Source of the DNA: Clostridia bacterium
GTDB taxonomy: Bacteria > Aerophobota > Aerophobia > Aerophobales > AE-B3A
NCBI GenBank assembly: GCA_009618505.1
Contig: WJOQ01000296.1
Span: forward strand, 1 to 7,236
DNA length: 7,236 bases
Reading direction: 5' to 3'
The position numbers and the translations under genes are program-made. Under the pieces are notes generated by a model. The model was not told the origin of the DNA, searched no databases, and was given only the letters and a program-made list of their open reading frames with translations. Of the stretch, positions 1 through 6,071 are shown piece by piece (position 1 is the first letter of the stretch; each line of letters starts with the position of its first letter).

Positions 1-1207
1 CTACCTTATCTATCACCTCCAGGGCCAGAGTATCCTCATTAATCTCTATTCCTCTTAAAGTTCTCATCACCATGCCAATAATTTCATTGTCTATTACGTA
101 CTGCTCGTAGGCAACGGTAGTGGTAGATTCTAACATACCAGCAGAATTATGGATATAATTTGCCCCGGCCAGGCCCACCAGCAGAGCAGTAACCGCCTTC
201 TCGTACCCTGCCTGGACATCCGGAATTTTAGACTCGGTAAGACCTGCCCAGGCATAGAAGGGGATATCATAATAGTGTGCCAGTTGGGCTGCAGCGATGC
301 TTAGCACTCCCAATTCCACCGCACCACATAGAAACGACATACTAGACATATCAGCCACAGAGGGGATGGCTCCATAAAGCACAGGTGCACCAGGGCTTAC
401 TAGCTGGGTCAAAACTATTCCGCTGAGCTGCTCGGCATTCACCTGGGCTAAGGTGCCGGCTAGAGTTACCGGGGATGTGGAACCAGCCATAGGAGCAGAA
501 GATAAAGCTACGGGGACTCTTTCTTTAGCAATTCTTATTAATATAGAGGTGGTAAAATCATCCAAGGCCAGAGGACTCTTCATCCAGGAGGTGATAAAAG
601 AGATGATAGGTCTTTTTTGCAGCGCTTCTTTTCCGCCAACGATTTTTTCTGCCATGCCAATTACTTCCAGTGCACTCTTCACCGAATAGGCCGAGCCCAT
701 AACGTGTTTTGAGGTGTTGCTTAAGGCAGCATAGTATTTATTGACATCCAGAAACTCCTGGGGAATATCCTGGGCTACAACCGGCCTTATAAAAAAGTGG
801 ATATTATCCAGAGCATCCACTAATCTGGCAATGTTGGCAATATCCTTTAGGAGCGGTTTCCTTACTTTGCCGGTTTCTAAATCAAGCACCTTGAGTGCCG
901 CCCCTCCCGTGCCAAAGTATACCTTTTTGTCCTCCAGAACAAGGTCGTTTTTCTCATCTCTGCCACAGAGGATAATTTTAGAAGGAGCTTTGTTGATGGC
1001 ATCTTCCACCAGGCTGGAGGGAATCCTTACCCGCCCTTGCTCAAAATCTACCTCAGCGCCACCATCAGAGAATATTTGCAGGATCTCTTGCTGCCGGGAT
1101 TTTATCCCCGTTCGCTTCAATATCTGGAGCGAGGCGTTATGAATCCTCTGCACCTCTTCCTGAGAAAGAATCTGGTATTGACCTCCCCTCAACCCCCCTA
1201 ATTGCAC
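1..1207 (-). CDS. MttB-superfamily (trimethylamine/betaine-type) corrinoid methyltransferase homolog, C-terminus cut by window edge
   Basis: A single open frame of 402 codons runs off the left edge. Members of this superfamily (COG5598) move a methyl group from a quaternary or tertiary amine to a cognate corrinoid protein; the substrate here is unknown. The N-terminus reads GGLRGGQYQILSQEEVQRIH, followed by an ASLQIL helix, as is typical of the family. Residues about 320-337 read WAGLTESKIPDVQAGYEK, followed by a conserved small-residue-rich stretch and a GMLES motif. I see no in-frame TAG in the visible part, so it resembles the non-pyrrolysine branch (glycine betaine MtgB-like) rather than true MttB. 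The start is GTG at 1205-1207 because a strong ribosome site (AAGGGGGAG) lies 5 nt upstream and no ATG exists between the in-frame stop at 1256-1258 and the family's N-terminus. No corrinoid protein or activase gene is visible. The gene lies 92 bp downstream of mal and may be co-transcribed with it. Confidence 0.88.
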   Translation of the reverse strand, partial: MQLGGLRGGQYQILSQEEVQRIHNASLQILKRTGIKSRQQEILQIFSDGGAEVDFEQGRVRIPSSLVEDAINKAPSKIILCGRDEKNDLVLEDKKVYFGTGGAALKVLDLETGKVRKPLLKDIANIARLVDALDNIHFFIRPVVAQDIPQEFLDVNKYYAALSNTSKHVMGSAYSVKSALEVIGMAEKIVGGKEALQKRPIISFITSWMKSPLALDDFTTSILIRIAKERVPVALSSAPMAGSTSPVTLAGTLAQVNAEQLSGIVLTQLVSPGAPVLYGAIPSVADMSSMSFLCGAVELGVLSIAAAQLAHYYDIPFYAWAGLTESKIPDVQAGYEKAVTALLVGLAGANYIHNSAGMLESTTTVAYEQYVIDNEIIGMVMRTLRGIEINEDTLALEVIDKV

Positions 1208-1299
1208 CTTCGCTCCCCCTTGTTTGCTCAGATAATATTGAATCCCATCCCTATCTTAGAAAATCTCAAACTGTATTGACCTCAACAATGACTTTTTCC
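1208..1299 (-). other. Spacer between mal and the mttB-like gene, with its ribosome binding site
   Basis: This 92-bp gap is the only sizeable break downstream of the overlapping operon. It holds the AAGGGGGAG ribosome site (about 1213-1221) that decides the GTG start of the mttB-like gene. I see no GC-rich hairpin followed by a T run, so termination after mal is not supported and read-through is plausible. No convincing -35/-10 pair was found. Confidence 0.55.
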
Positions 1300-2547
1300 T
1301 CAAAGATTCTCATCTTTATAACTAAGCAGGGATAGAGTTCTCCTCATTTCATTGCGAACAATCATTAACCCCCCATCTACATCCATCCCTGGCTTAGCCA
1401 GCATTTGCTCAGGATGAGTGGCCAGGGCAATATGAACAGAAACTCTGGCCGATTTATCAGTCTCATTACAACTACCACCAAGATAAGCATCAACTCCCTT
1501 TTCTTTACAGTAAAGCACGGCTTCGATAGAGTTATTGATTCCACCCAGATCCGGCATCTTGATTTGAACCATATGGCCCGCTTTTTCATCCACGAAGTCC
1601 TTTATATCTTCCAGAGTATTACACCATTCATCAGCTACTATTTCAACATTTACCTTCTCAGCTTCTAATCTCTGCCTCAGCTCCTTAAGAACCTTTATCT
1701 GGTTTCTTTTACTGCCACCATCAACAGGATTCTCTAGGCGTAACTTATAGGGTGAGGATATTTCCTCTAACCTTTTTATATAAGAGACGATCTTCTTAAA
1801 ATCATTATGAAAAGCCAGGCCAATTGTTCCATAAACATCGAGATGAAACACTGGTTTATAAGATCCGGAACTCAATTTTTTAACCCTCTCTCTCAGCCAG
1901 AGAAGGTACTTAGCTAATAATTCTCCTTTTTTACCTAATTTGCTTTCTAAATTGTTTATTAAACCGTGAGGAAGCACCTCCGCCCTTTTCATAATAGCTT
2001 TGTCAGCATTGGAATACCTTTCATCACCTGTCTGGGTAAATACTGGTATAGGTTTCTGGCTTAATTTCGTTTTATACTCCTCGGCAATTACCTCAGCCAT
2101 CGTCTTTCCTCTTGCCCTGGATACGGCTTCTAAAATCGCTTGAGTGACTCCGTATCTAATAGAAGCATGTAATCCCCTGCCTTGAATTTCAAGTTTATCG
2201 AACTCTTCGGCCAATGGTTTAAAATCAGAGACTTCTCTTCCCACTAATCTTGCAGCGACATCACTTACTATAGTCCCGATGTACTTCTCTGCCAAAAACA
2301 GCTCATCGCGGCCACCGGCTCCACAGTATTGAACTGAGACACAATCACCGAAAGTTATTTGCCCATCATCTAATAGAAGAATTATAGAAATGGCCTCTCC
2401 TGACTGTCTAATTGAGGAAAAACCCTCTATCCTCGCCTTACCCAGGTAAGTAAAACCATCAGGCCTGGCACCGCCTTTAATTGCCTTTTGATCATCAAAA
2501 TAGAAGCCGCTTAAAGTTGGTACAGCTAAGACTTTTTTAATCTTCAT
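1300..2547 (-). CDS. mal: Methylaspartate ammonia-lyase (beta-methylaspartase)
   Basis: This enzyme removes ammonia from (2S,3S)-3-methylaspartate to give mesaconate, the second step of the methylaspartate route of glutamate fermentation. It is cytosolic and Mg2+-dependent, in the enolase superfamily. Its 415 residues match the usual length (about 413). From memory of the Citrobacter amalonaticum enzyme, the key residues are present at nearly identical positions: catalytic His194 (LPHGLIN), metal ligands Asp237, Glu272 (RLENPVDGG) and Asp306 (VADEW), catalytic Lys330 in QIKMPDLGGINN, Gln172 (TQTGDE), and Cys360 in GGSCNETD. One small difference is Asn after Glu272, where I recall Gly being common. 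The ATG start is preceded by AGGAGAG at good spacing. The first 11 nt overlap the end of glmE, which indicates translational coupling to the mutase. It appears intact and functional. Confidence 0.96.
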   Translation of the reverse strand: MKIKKVLAVPTLSGFYFDDQKAIKGGARPDGFTYLGKARIEGFSSIRQSGEAISIILLLDDGQITFGDCVSVQYCGAGGRDELFLAEKYIGTIVSDVAARLVGREVSDFKPLAEEFDKLEIQGRGLHASIRYGVTQAILEAVSRARGKTMAEVIAEEYKTKLSQKPIPVFTQTGDERYSNADKAIMKRAEVLPHGLINNLESKLGKKGELLAKYLLWLRERVKKLSSGSYKPVFHLDVYGTIGLAFHNDFKKIVSYIKRLEEISSPYKLRLENPVDGGSKRNQIKVLKELRQRLEAEKVNVEIVADEWCNTLEDIKDFVDEKAGHMVQIKMPDLGGINNSIEAVLYCKEKGVDAYLGGSCNETDKSARVSVHIALATHPEQMLAKPGMDVDGGLMIVRNEMRRTLSLLSYKDENL

Positions 2548-4012
2548 AAGACTCTCCTGTTCCTGGCCGACCGACTAACATGCCTTTTCCAATAGCATAA
2601 ATATCATCAATAACCATCTGCAAGCTTGCTCGCCTATTTTCTCTCTTGGCCCTTTCCTCAATTTTTATTTTATGAAAATTGAGGATTTCCTTAGTAAATG
2701 GTAGGTTGCCAGGATTTAACAGCCTCACGGCCCCATTATTATCTCTTACCGGAAGAACTTTTCCCAGATTAAATCTATTGGGAGCAAAGGGAATATCAAT
2801 GAAGCCTTCTTTAAAGGCTAAGATTGTTCCTATGGCAATATCTCCTTTGCCCAGTTCTATCACCTTTTTTAGAGTACACCTCGTTTCTTCCTTAATTATT
2901 CTTATCTCCTCTTCTAACGCTTCCTGAGAGAAGAATTCTTGATCCTTTAACATATTCACTATCTGTTTAGTGATCTTGATCCCTGAGATATTTGCCTCTT
3001 TAGTGGGGACTCCTAGTGCCTCATGGACAGTCTTGGAGATTATTTTATTGGCTTTAGCTAAGGAACCTGCTACTGCACCCCAACTTATGACTCCCGAGGC
3101 TCGTGCCTCATTCTTAGGAAAACCTCCCATCCACTGGTGAAATGCAGTAGTAATTAATATATTCCTGTAGCCAAAATCGCTTAGAAATTCTTCGGCTAAA
3201 GAAGTCAAGCTCCTGATAGCAGCTATATCTTGAACTAAATTACCACATTGACCGTAGCCCAGGGTAATACTTTTCACCCCTTGCTTAGCAGCAAGCAATG
3301 CTTCTATTATGCTTACCGAATGTGAAATAGAGGGAGGAACTAAAGTTCCAGTCAAAGGACCGAAGGATTCCCGATTGATTATCGCTCCGTTTTCCTGATA
3401 CCAGCCAACCAAACGGTCAACATACTGCCAATTAGAGATAGATTCTTCTAAGGAAATATTCTTAGAATAGGGAATATTATAGGAGATACCTCCTCCTTCA
3501 AAATCGGTGAAACCAGCGGCCATGGTAATCTCGGCTAAAAGTCTAGCATCTGGTGTACCATGCCTTATCTCCACAGGTACCTTAGCAGATTCTATAATTT
3601 CTCGACATTTCCAAACCCCTTCGTTTACGGCTGGATATCCATTTAACATGGATCTGCCAAGCTTCTTACTTTCCAGAATTCCTAGCTCCGCCTCTTCATA
3701 TCTATTTTGTCTGGTATAGCTATCGATAGTGGTAGGAAGAAAGTCCGCTCCCGCTTTTTCAAAAGACCTCAATAAAGTTATTTGTTCTTCTCTTAAGGCA
3801 ACACCAGCCCGGGGCTGAACAAAAATATCCCCCTTTTTCTTACCTTTCGCTAATTTTTTTGAGCTTACTTTTCCTTCCGGGAGATGATGATGAAAGTTTA
3901 TGGCTTCCTTTAAGTTTACTTGTCTTCCGGTAGGCCAGCTGTTAAGGACTTCCTTTCGAATTTCTTTAAAAATTTTCTCCTCAAGCCTTTTATTGTGAAC
4001 TGCTCTTTTCAT
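2537..4012 (-). CDS. glmE: Glutamate (methylaspartate) mutase large/epsilon subunit
   Basis: This is the catalytic subunit of coenzyme B12-dependent glutamate mutase, a TIM-barrel protein that binds glutamate and, with GlmS, rearranges it to (2S,3S)-3-methylaspartate. The 491 residues are close to the family's roughly 483. The arginines that grip the substrate carboxylates in Clostridium cochlearium (R66, R100, R149) correspond to Arg68 (QPRAGV), Arg101 (DSYTRQNRY) and Arg150 ([13 protein letters not shown]). The catalytic glutamate (E171) corresponds to Glu172 in [14 protein letters not shown]. The N-terminal [12 protein letters not shown] segment and the FHQWMGGFP and LGYGQCGN motifs are also typical. 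The ATG lies just after a GGGGG run that can serve as the ribosome site. It overlaps glmS by 23 nt upstream and mal by 11 nt downstream, so the subunits and next enzyme are very likely made in coupled fashion. I see no damage. Confidence 0.97.
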   Translation of the reverse strand: MKRAVHNKRLEEKIFKEIRKEVLNSWPTGRQVNLKEAINFHHHLPEGKVSSKKLAKGKKKGDIFVQPRAGVALREEQITLLRSFEKAGADFLPTTIDSYTRQNRYEEAELGILESKKLGRSMLNGYPAVNEGVWKCREIIESAKVPVEIRHGTPDARLLAEITMAAGFTDFEGGGISYNIPYSKNISLEESISNWQYVDRLVGWYQENGAIINRESFGPLTGTLVPPSISHSVSIIEALLAAKQGVKSITLGYGQCGNLVQDIAAIRSLTSLAEEFLSDFGYRNILITTAFHQWMGGFPKNEARASGVISWGAVAGSLAKANKIISKTVHEALGVPTKEANISGIKITKQIVNMLKDQEFFSQEALEEEIRIIKEETRCTLKKVIELGKGDIAIGTILAFKEGFIDIPFAPNRFNLGKVLPVRDNNGAVRLLNPGNLPFTKEILNFHKIKIEERAKRENRRASLQMVIDDIYAIGKGMLVGRPGTGESYED

Positions 4013-4472
4013 CTCGAGCCCCCATTCTTGATCCCTTACTCTCCATTTTTAGATCTTCTCTTAAATCCTTAATGGCCTTTGAGGGTGAGGTTCCGGGAGG
4101 ATAAACGCGATCAAACCCTAACTCTTTAAACCTGGCTTCTACTTCTTCCCACCTCTGTTTACCAACAACAATATTTCCGCCAATATATAGCAAAATGTTA
4201 TCCAGTCCAGCCTCAATGCACCTCTGTCTCATCCCTAAGCAATCCATTTCAGCGTGACCGTATAAGGAAGAAACTACTATGGCCTGGGCCTTGCTCTTAA
4301 TAGCTGCCTGAATAAATTCTTCTTGGGAAGAAAGAACGCCAATATTCACCACTCTAAACCCTGCTTGGCTGAAGGCATCTTCTAAGATTTTATTGCCTAT
4401 AGCGTGAACATCAGCTCCAATTACTCCTATTACTAGGGCTATCTTTTCCATCTTACCTTGTCTAGCTGGCAT
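3990..4472 (-). CDS. glmS: Glutamate (methylaspartate) mutase small/sigma subunit, B12-binding
   Basis: This is the cobalamin-binding Rossmann-like subunit of glutamate mutase, which binds adenosylcobalamin in base-off/His-on form. With the ATG at 4472 it has 160 residues. The B12 motif DxHxxG is Asp21-Val22-His23-Ala24-Ile25-Gly26, followed by NKIL. Further family motifs are [27 protein letters not shown] and [12 protein letters not shown]. Start choice: the ATG at 4472 sits 7 nt after GGGAGG and is the best placed. A TTG two codons earlier (4478) is too close to that site. A later ATG at 4451 would restore the canonical numbering (Asp14/His16 as in C. cochlearium) but has only a weak AAGG upstream. 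Compared with the usual length of about 137 residues there is an extra charged, Ser/Lys-rich tail of about 15-20 residues. Its last codons overlap the start of glmE by 23 nt. The gene also overlaps the upstream gene by 11 nt. Confidence 0.95.
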   Translation of the reverse strand: MPARQGKMEKIALVIGVIGADVHAIGNKILEDAFSQAGFRVVNIGVLSSQEEFIQAAIKSKAQAIVVSSLYGHAEMDCLGMRQRCIEAGLDNILLYIGGNIVVGKQRWEEVEARFKELGFDRVYPPGTSPSKAIKDLREDLKMESKGSRMGARDEKSSSQ

Positions 4473-5346
4473 TATCAATCCTCCCTACTAAGAGATATTT
4501 CTTGGTAACAGGACACTCTATCCACTGATGATTCAATCTAAAATTTTTAATTTCGCCTGTGCGGGAAACATGAATCCGGGGCCCCGTACAAGGATAGGTT
4601 ATGCCTCCTATCTCAATATGACCTTCATCTAAGAAACTGACCAGTAAATCCTTTCTGATATATTCCTTTACTTTATCTTCTACCTTTTGTAGGTCTATTT
4701 CCACCGGCTTATCAAACTGGAAAACAAACCCATGATAGACATCACTATGAACTACTGGTGTTTTAAATCCCAAATTTTCAAAGACCAAAGAAGTAAGATC
4801 CTCTGCCGTATGAGCCCTCTTTCTGTATTTTAGCGACTTAAAAACAACCCCTCCTATCTCTTTTGGTTCTGGACCCAAGATGGTTGGGCGAGTAATGATA
4901 ACTTCTTCGCCTATGCCCACCAGGATTTGAGCATTTCTCTTCAAAATTGGATAGATTAAATCGAAGTGTTCTACCACTATCCTCCGTTCCTTTTCTAATC
5001 CCTGTTGGATTGTTCTGGCAATTGTTCCCAATTGATTAAAAGCATTTTCAAATCTAACATCGACATGATAGGTATGATAACGAAAGTTTCCTTCCTCTAC
5101 ATCCTCTAGAAGGGGCATAGGCCTTTTATTTATACTATAGTCATCATTAACCAGTTCTAATCCCGGAAACATTCCTCTAAGCAATAGCGACTTCCCTGCA
5201 CCCTGCCCTCCAATTATCCCGATAAGTTTATCTTCCCAGCGAAGGTACCTTTGAGAAATAAGGTTACCCAAATCTAATAATCTTTTTTTACCACGTGGGG
5301 CAAAATGTATTGCCTCCTTCAGGCTATCAAACATGGTTACTGACAT
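4462..5346 (-). CDS. P-loop protein with alanyl-tRNA-synthetase second-additional-domain (SAD)-like C-terminus, in mutase operon
   Basis: A 294-residue protein of unknown function. The N-terminal part carries a clear Walker A P-loop, GGQGAGKS at residues 46-53, after a hydrophobic strand (KLIGII). [13 protein letters not shown] (121-133) may be a Walker B-like strand. The C-terminal part (about 175-270) resembles the SAD/editing domain of alanyl-tRNA synthetase. HTAEDL at 179-184 aligns with the HTATHL motif, and [15 protein letters not shown] at 252-266 aligns with CGGTHV..TGEI. The metal site looks altered: the second His is Asp183, and the Cys-His spacing is CX5H (Cys253, His259) instead of CX3H. 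From memory, databases hold proteins named for an 'alanine-tRNA synthetase second additional domain', but no function is established that I know of. The ATG is preceded by AAGGGA and lies 2 nt after the stop of a broken upstream gene; an in-frame ATG at codon 5 is an alternative. The 3' end overlaps glmS by 11 nt. No GlmL reactivase is present, so a role in maturing or reactivating glutamate mutase is possible but unproven. Confidence 0.82.
   Translation of the reverse strand: MSVTMFDSLKEAIHFAPRGKKRLLDLGNLISQRYLRWEDKLIGIIGGQGAGKSLLLRGMFPGLELVNDDYSINKRPMPLLEDVEEGNFRYHTYHVDVRFENAFNQLGTIARTIQQGLEKERRIVVEHFDLIYPILKRNAQILVGIGEEVIITRPTILGPEPKEIGGVVFKSLKYRKRAHTAEDLTSLVFENLGFKTPVVHSDVYHGFVFQFDKPVEIDLQKVEDKVKEYIRKDLLVSFLDEGHIEIGGITYPCTGPRIHVSRTGEIKNFRLNHQWIECPVTKKYLLVGRIDNAS
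4466..4485 (-). promoter_or_regulatory. Ribosome binding site deciding the glmS start
   Basis: On the minus strand GGGAGG (4480-4485) lies 7 nt before the ATG at 4472 and overlaps the final codons of the preceding gene, which ends with TAG at 4462-4464. This favours the ATG at 4472 over the TTG at 4478, which is only 1 nt from the site. It also means glmS initiation takes place inside the upstream coding sequence, as expected for translational coupling. Confidence 0.7.
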
Positions 5347-5348
5347 TT

Positions 5349-5510
5349 CTACGATTCCCTTAACGGCCTTTCCTTGGGACCATCATAATTTATCTTATCC
5401 AGGGCTACAGCTTTGAATGGCTTCTCCCTAACTATCTGCTCGTAGGCATGAGCAATTAACCCACTGGACCTGGCTATGATATAAAATCCTTTTCCCAGGC
5501 TCCCGGAACT
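5349..5510 (-). pseudogene. C-terminal remnant of a citrate synthase / citryl-CoA lyase-like protein
   Basis: An open stretch of 53 codons ends at TAG 5349-5351, only 2 nt before the ATG of the P-loop/SAD gene. It reads GKGFYIIARSSGLIAHAYEQ and then a segment ending INYDGPKERPL. The pattern R-x-x-G-L-I-A-H-x-x-E-Q followed by a Y-x-G near the end is the C-terminal signature of the citrate synthase fold, and the FYIIARS form is closer to citryl-CoA lyase than to ordinary citrate synthase. Upstream in this frame a TAG (5511-5513) closes it at once, so the remaining 200 or more residues of such a protein are missing. The DNA immediately upstream encodes part of a different protein in another frame. 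I infer a large deletion. The fragment has no recognisable start of its own and is probably not functional. Confidence 0.62.
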
Positions 5511-5856
5511 CTAAAAAGAGCTATCTTCTCATGCGGAATATAACCTGACTCGATAACTCCCTTAATTATTCCTCTTGCAATTAAATCTACTCTACTATTA
5601 CTAGTGATATTCATAATTACAGCAATTTTCTTAACCCCTGGCTTGCTTAAGATTAGTTTGGTAAGGTCCTTTAATTTCTTTACACTCGGATTGACACCAA
5701 CTCATGAGCCTCATATTTGGAAAAAGCCCTTAACAAACTAAAACGAACAGTAATCACTTCATCAGAACTTTCTTCAACGTCGATGGTTTCAAAAAAGTTT
5801 TGCCGACCATAAAAAATGTATGAAATACTGAAATTGTGGAACTTCCAAGTCTTCAT
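5474..5856 (-). pseudogene. Frameshifted C-terminal remnant of an ATP-grasp CoA-ligase-like protein (SucC / ATP-citrate lyase type)
   Basis: Two minus-strand frames appear to encode one protein. The first (5856-5680, 58 codons from an ATG, starting MKTWKFHNFS and ending about EAHELVSIRV) passes into the second (5701-5474) at about 5700. There EAHEL leads to GVNPSVKKLKDLTKLILSKP if one base is restored. The second piece continues KIAVIMNITSNSRVDLIARG, then IIKGVIESG and ALFRVPGAWEK. This matches the C-terminal domain of ATP-grasp acyl-CoA ligases, where SucC has an ILVNIFGGIVRCDVIAEGII-type strand-helix and ends with VVVRLEGTN. The ATP-grasp fold itself is absent. After GAWEK the frame meets a stop and overlaps by 37 nt the citrate-synthase-like piece in the third frame. 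Homology of the first 58-codon portion is uncertain. The CoA-ligase identity of 5474-5701 is moderately supported. Confidence 0.55.
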
Positions 5857-6071
5857 TTGATGGAGTCATTAAATACATTTTTCTTTTAGCCAGAAGGGGG
5901 AAGGATTCGAGGAGAATAGATCCGGATAGAGAGAATTAAGATTCCATCATAGGTGCTGTCGGTGAAAGTTAGATTTAAGAAAACGTTCGAGAATTAATCT
6001 ATCTATTTTTTTCATACTTGTTTGCCTCATTGCTCACAGCTTGTTGTTCTTGTCGATGAACTATGAGCTAT
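5857..6071. other. 215-bp stretch with no supportable gene
   Basis: This lies between the end of dprA and the degraded ATP-grasp-like DNA. On the minus strand a 27-codon frame (6030-5947) begins MRQTSMKKIDRLILERFLKS and ends at TGA. A different frame stays open from about 5990 to 5800 with a peptide that includes MYLMTPSNEDLEVPQFQYF. Neither has a good ribosome site or a family I recognise. It is most likely more decayed coding DNA, possibly the lost N-terminal part of the pseudogene, plus the hairpin listed separately. Confidence 0.5.
6032..6068 (-). repeat. Imperfect inverted repeat (hairpin) just downstream of dprA
   Basis: On the minus strand GCTCATAGTT pairs with GGCTGTGAGC-like sequence (AAGCTGTGAGC) to form a stem of about 8-10 bp with one or two G-U wobbles and a loop of about 17-20 nt. 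It begins 4 nt after the dprA stop codon (TAA, 6072-6074). It is not followed by a T run on either strand, so it is not a classic intrinsic terminator. It could stabilise the 3' end of the dprA message or be a leftover of an intergenic repeat. Confidence 0.4.

Noticed and set aside
453..1142. Plus-strand open frames of 78 codons (453-689) and 133 codons (741-1142)
   Set aside because: They lie antisense to the clearly coding MttB-like gene, have no family resemblance, and read as low-complexity shadow peptides.
1..1207. Pyrrolysine (in-frame amber) in the MttB-like gene
   Set aside because: The frame is continuous through the visible 402 codons with no TAG; only the unseen C-terminus remains untested.
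1208..1299. Possible promoter for the mttB-like gene (a TATTAT hexamer and a TTGAGG hexamer)
   Set aside because: The hexamers are not at correct spacing with a credible partner, and the AT-rich background makes such matches common.
1377..1668. Minus-strand frame at 1377-1589 and plus-strand frame at 1405-1668
   Set aside because: Both overlap the C-terminal half of methylaspartate ammonia-lyase, whose frame carries the catalytic Lys and Cys motifs.
2679..3719. Plus-strand frames at 2679-2927 and 3507-3719
   Set aside because: They are antisense to glmE, which is full length and has all expected motifs in its own frame.
5947..6030. 27-codon minus-strand frame beginning MRQTSMKKIDRLILERFL, faintly like the start of an LptF/LptG permease
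   Set aside because: Too short, ends at TGA with no continuation that matches a permease, and has no convincing ribosome site.
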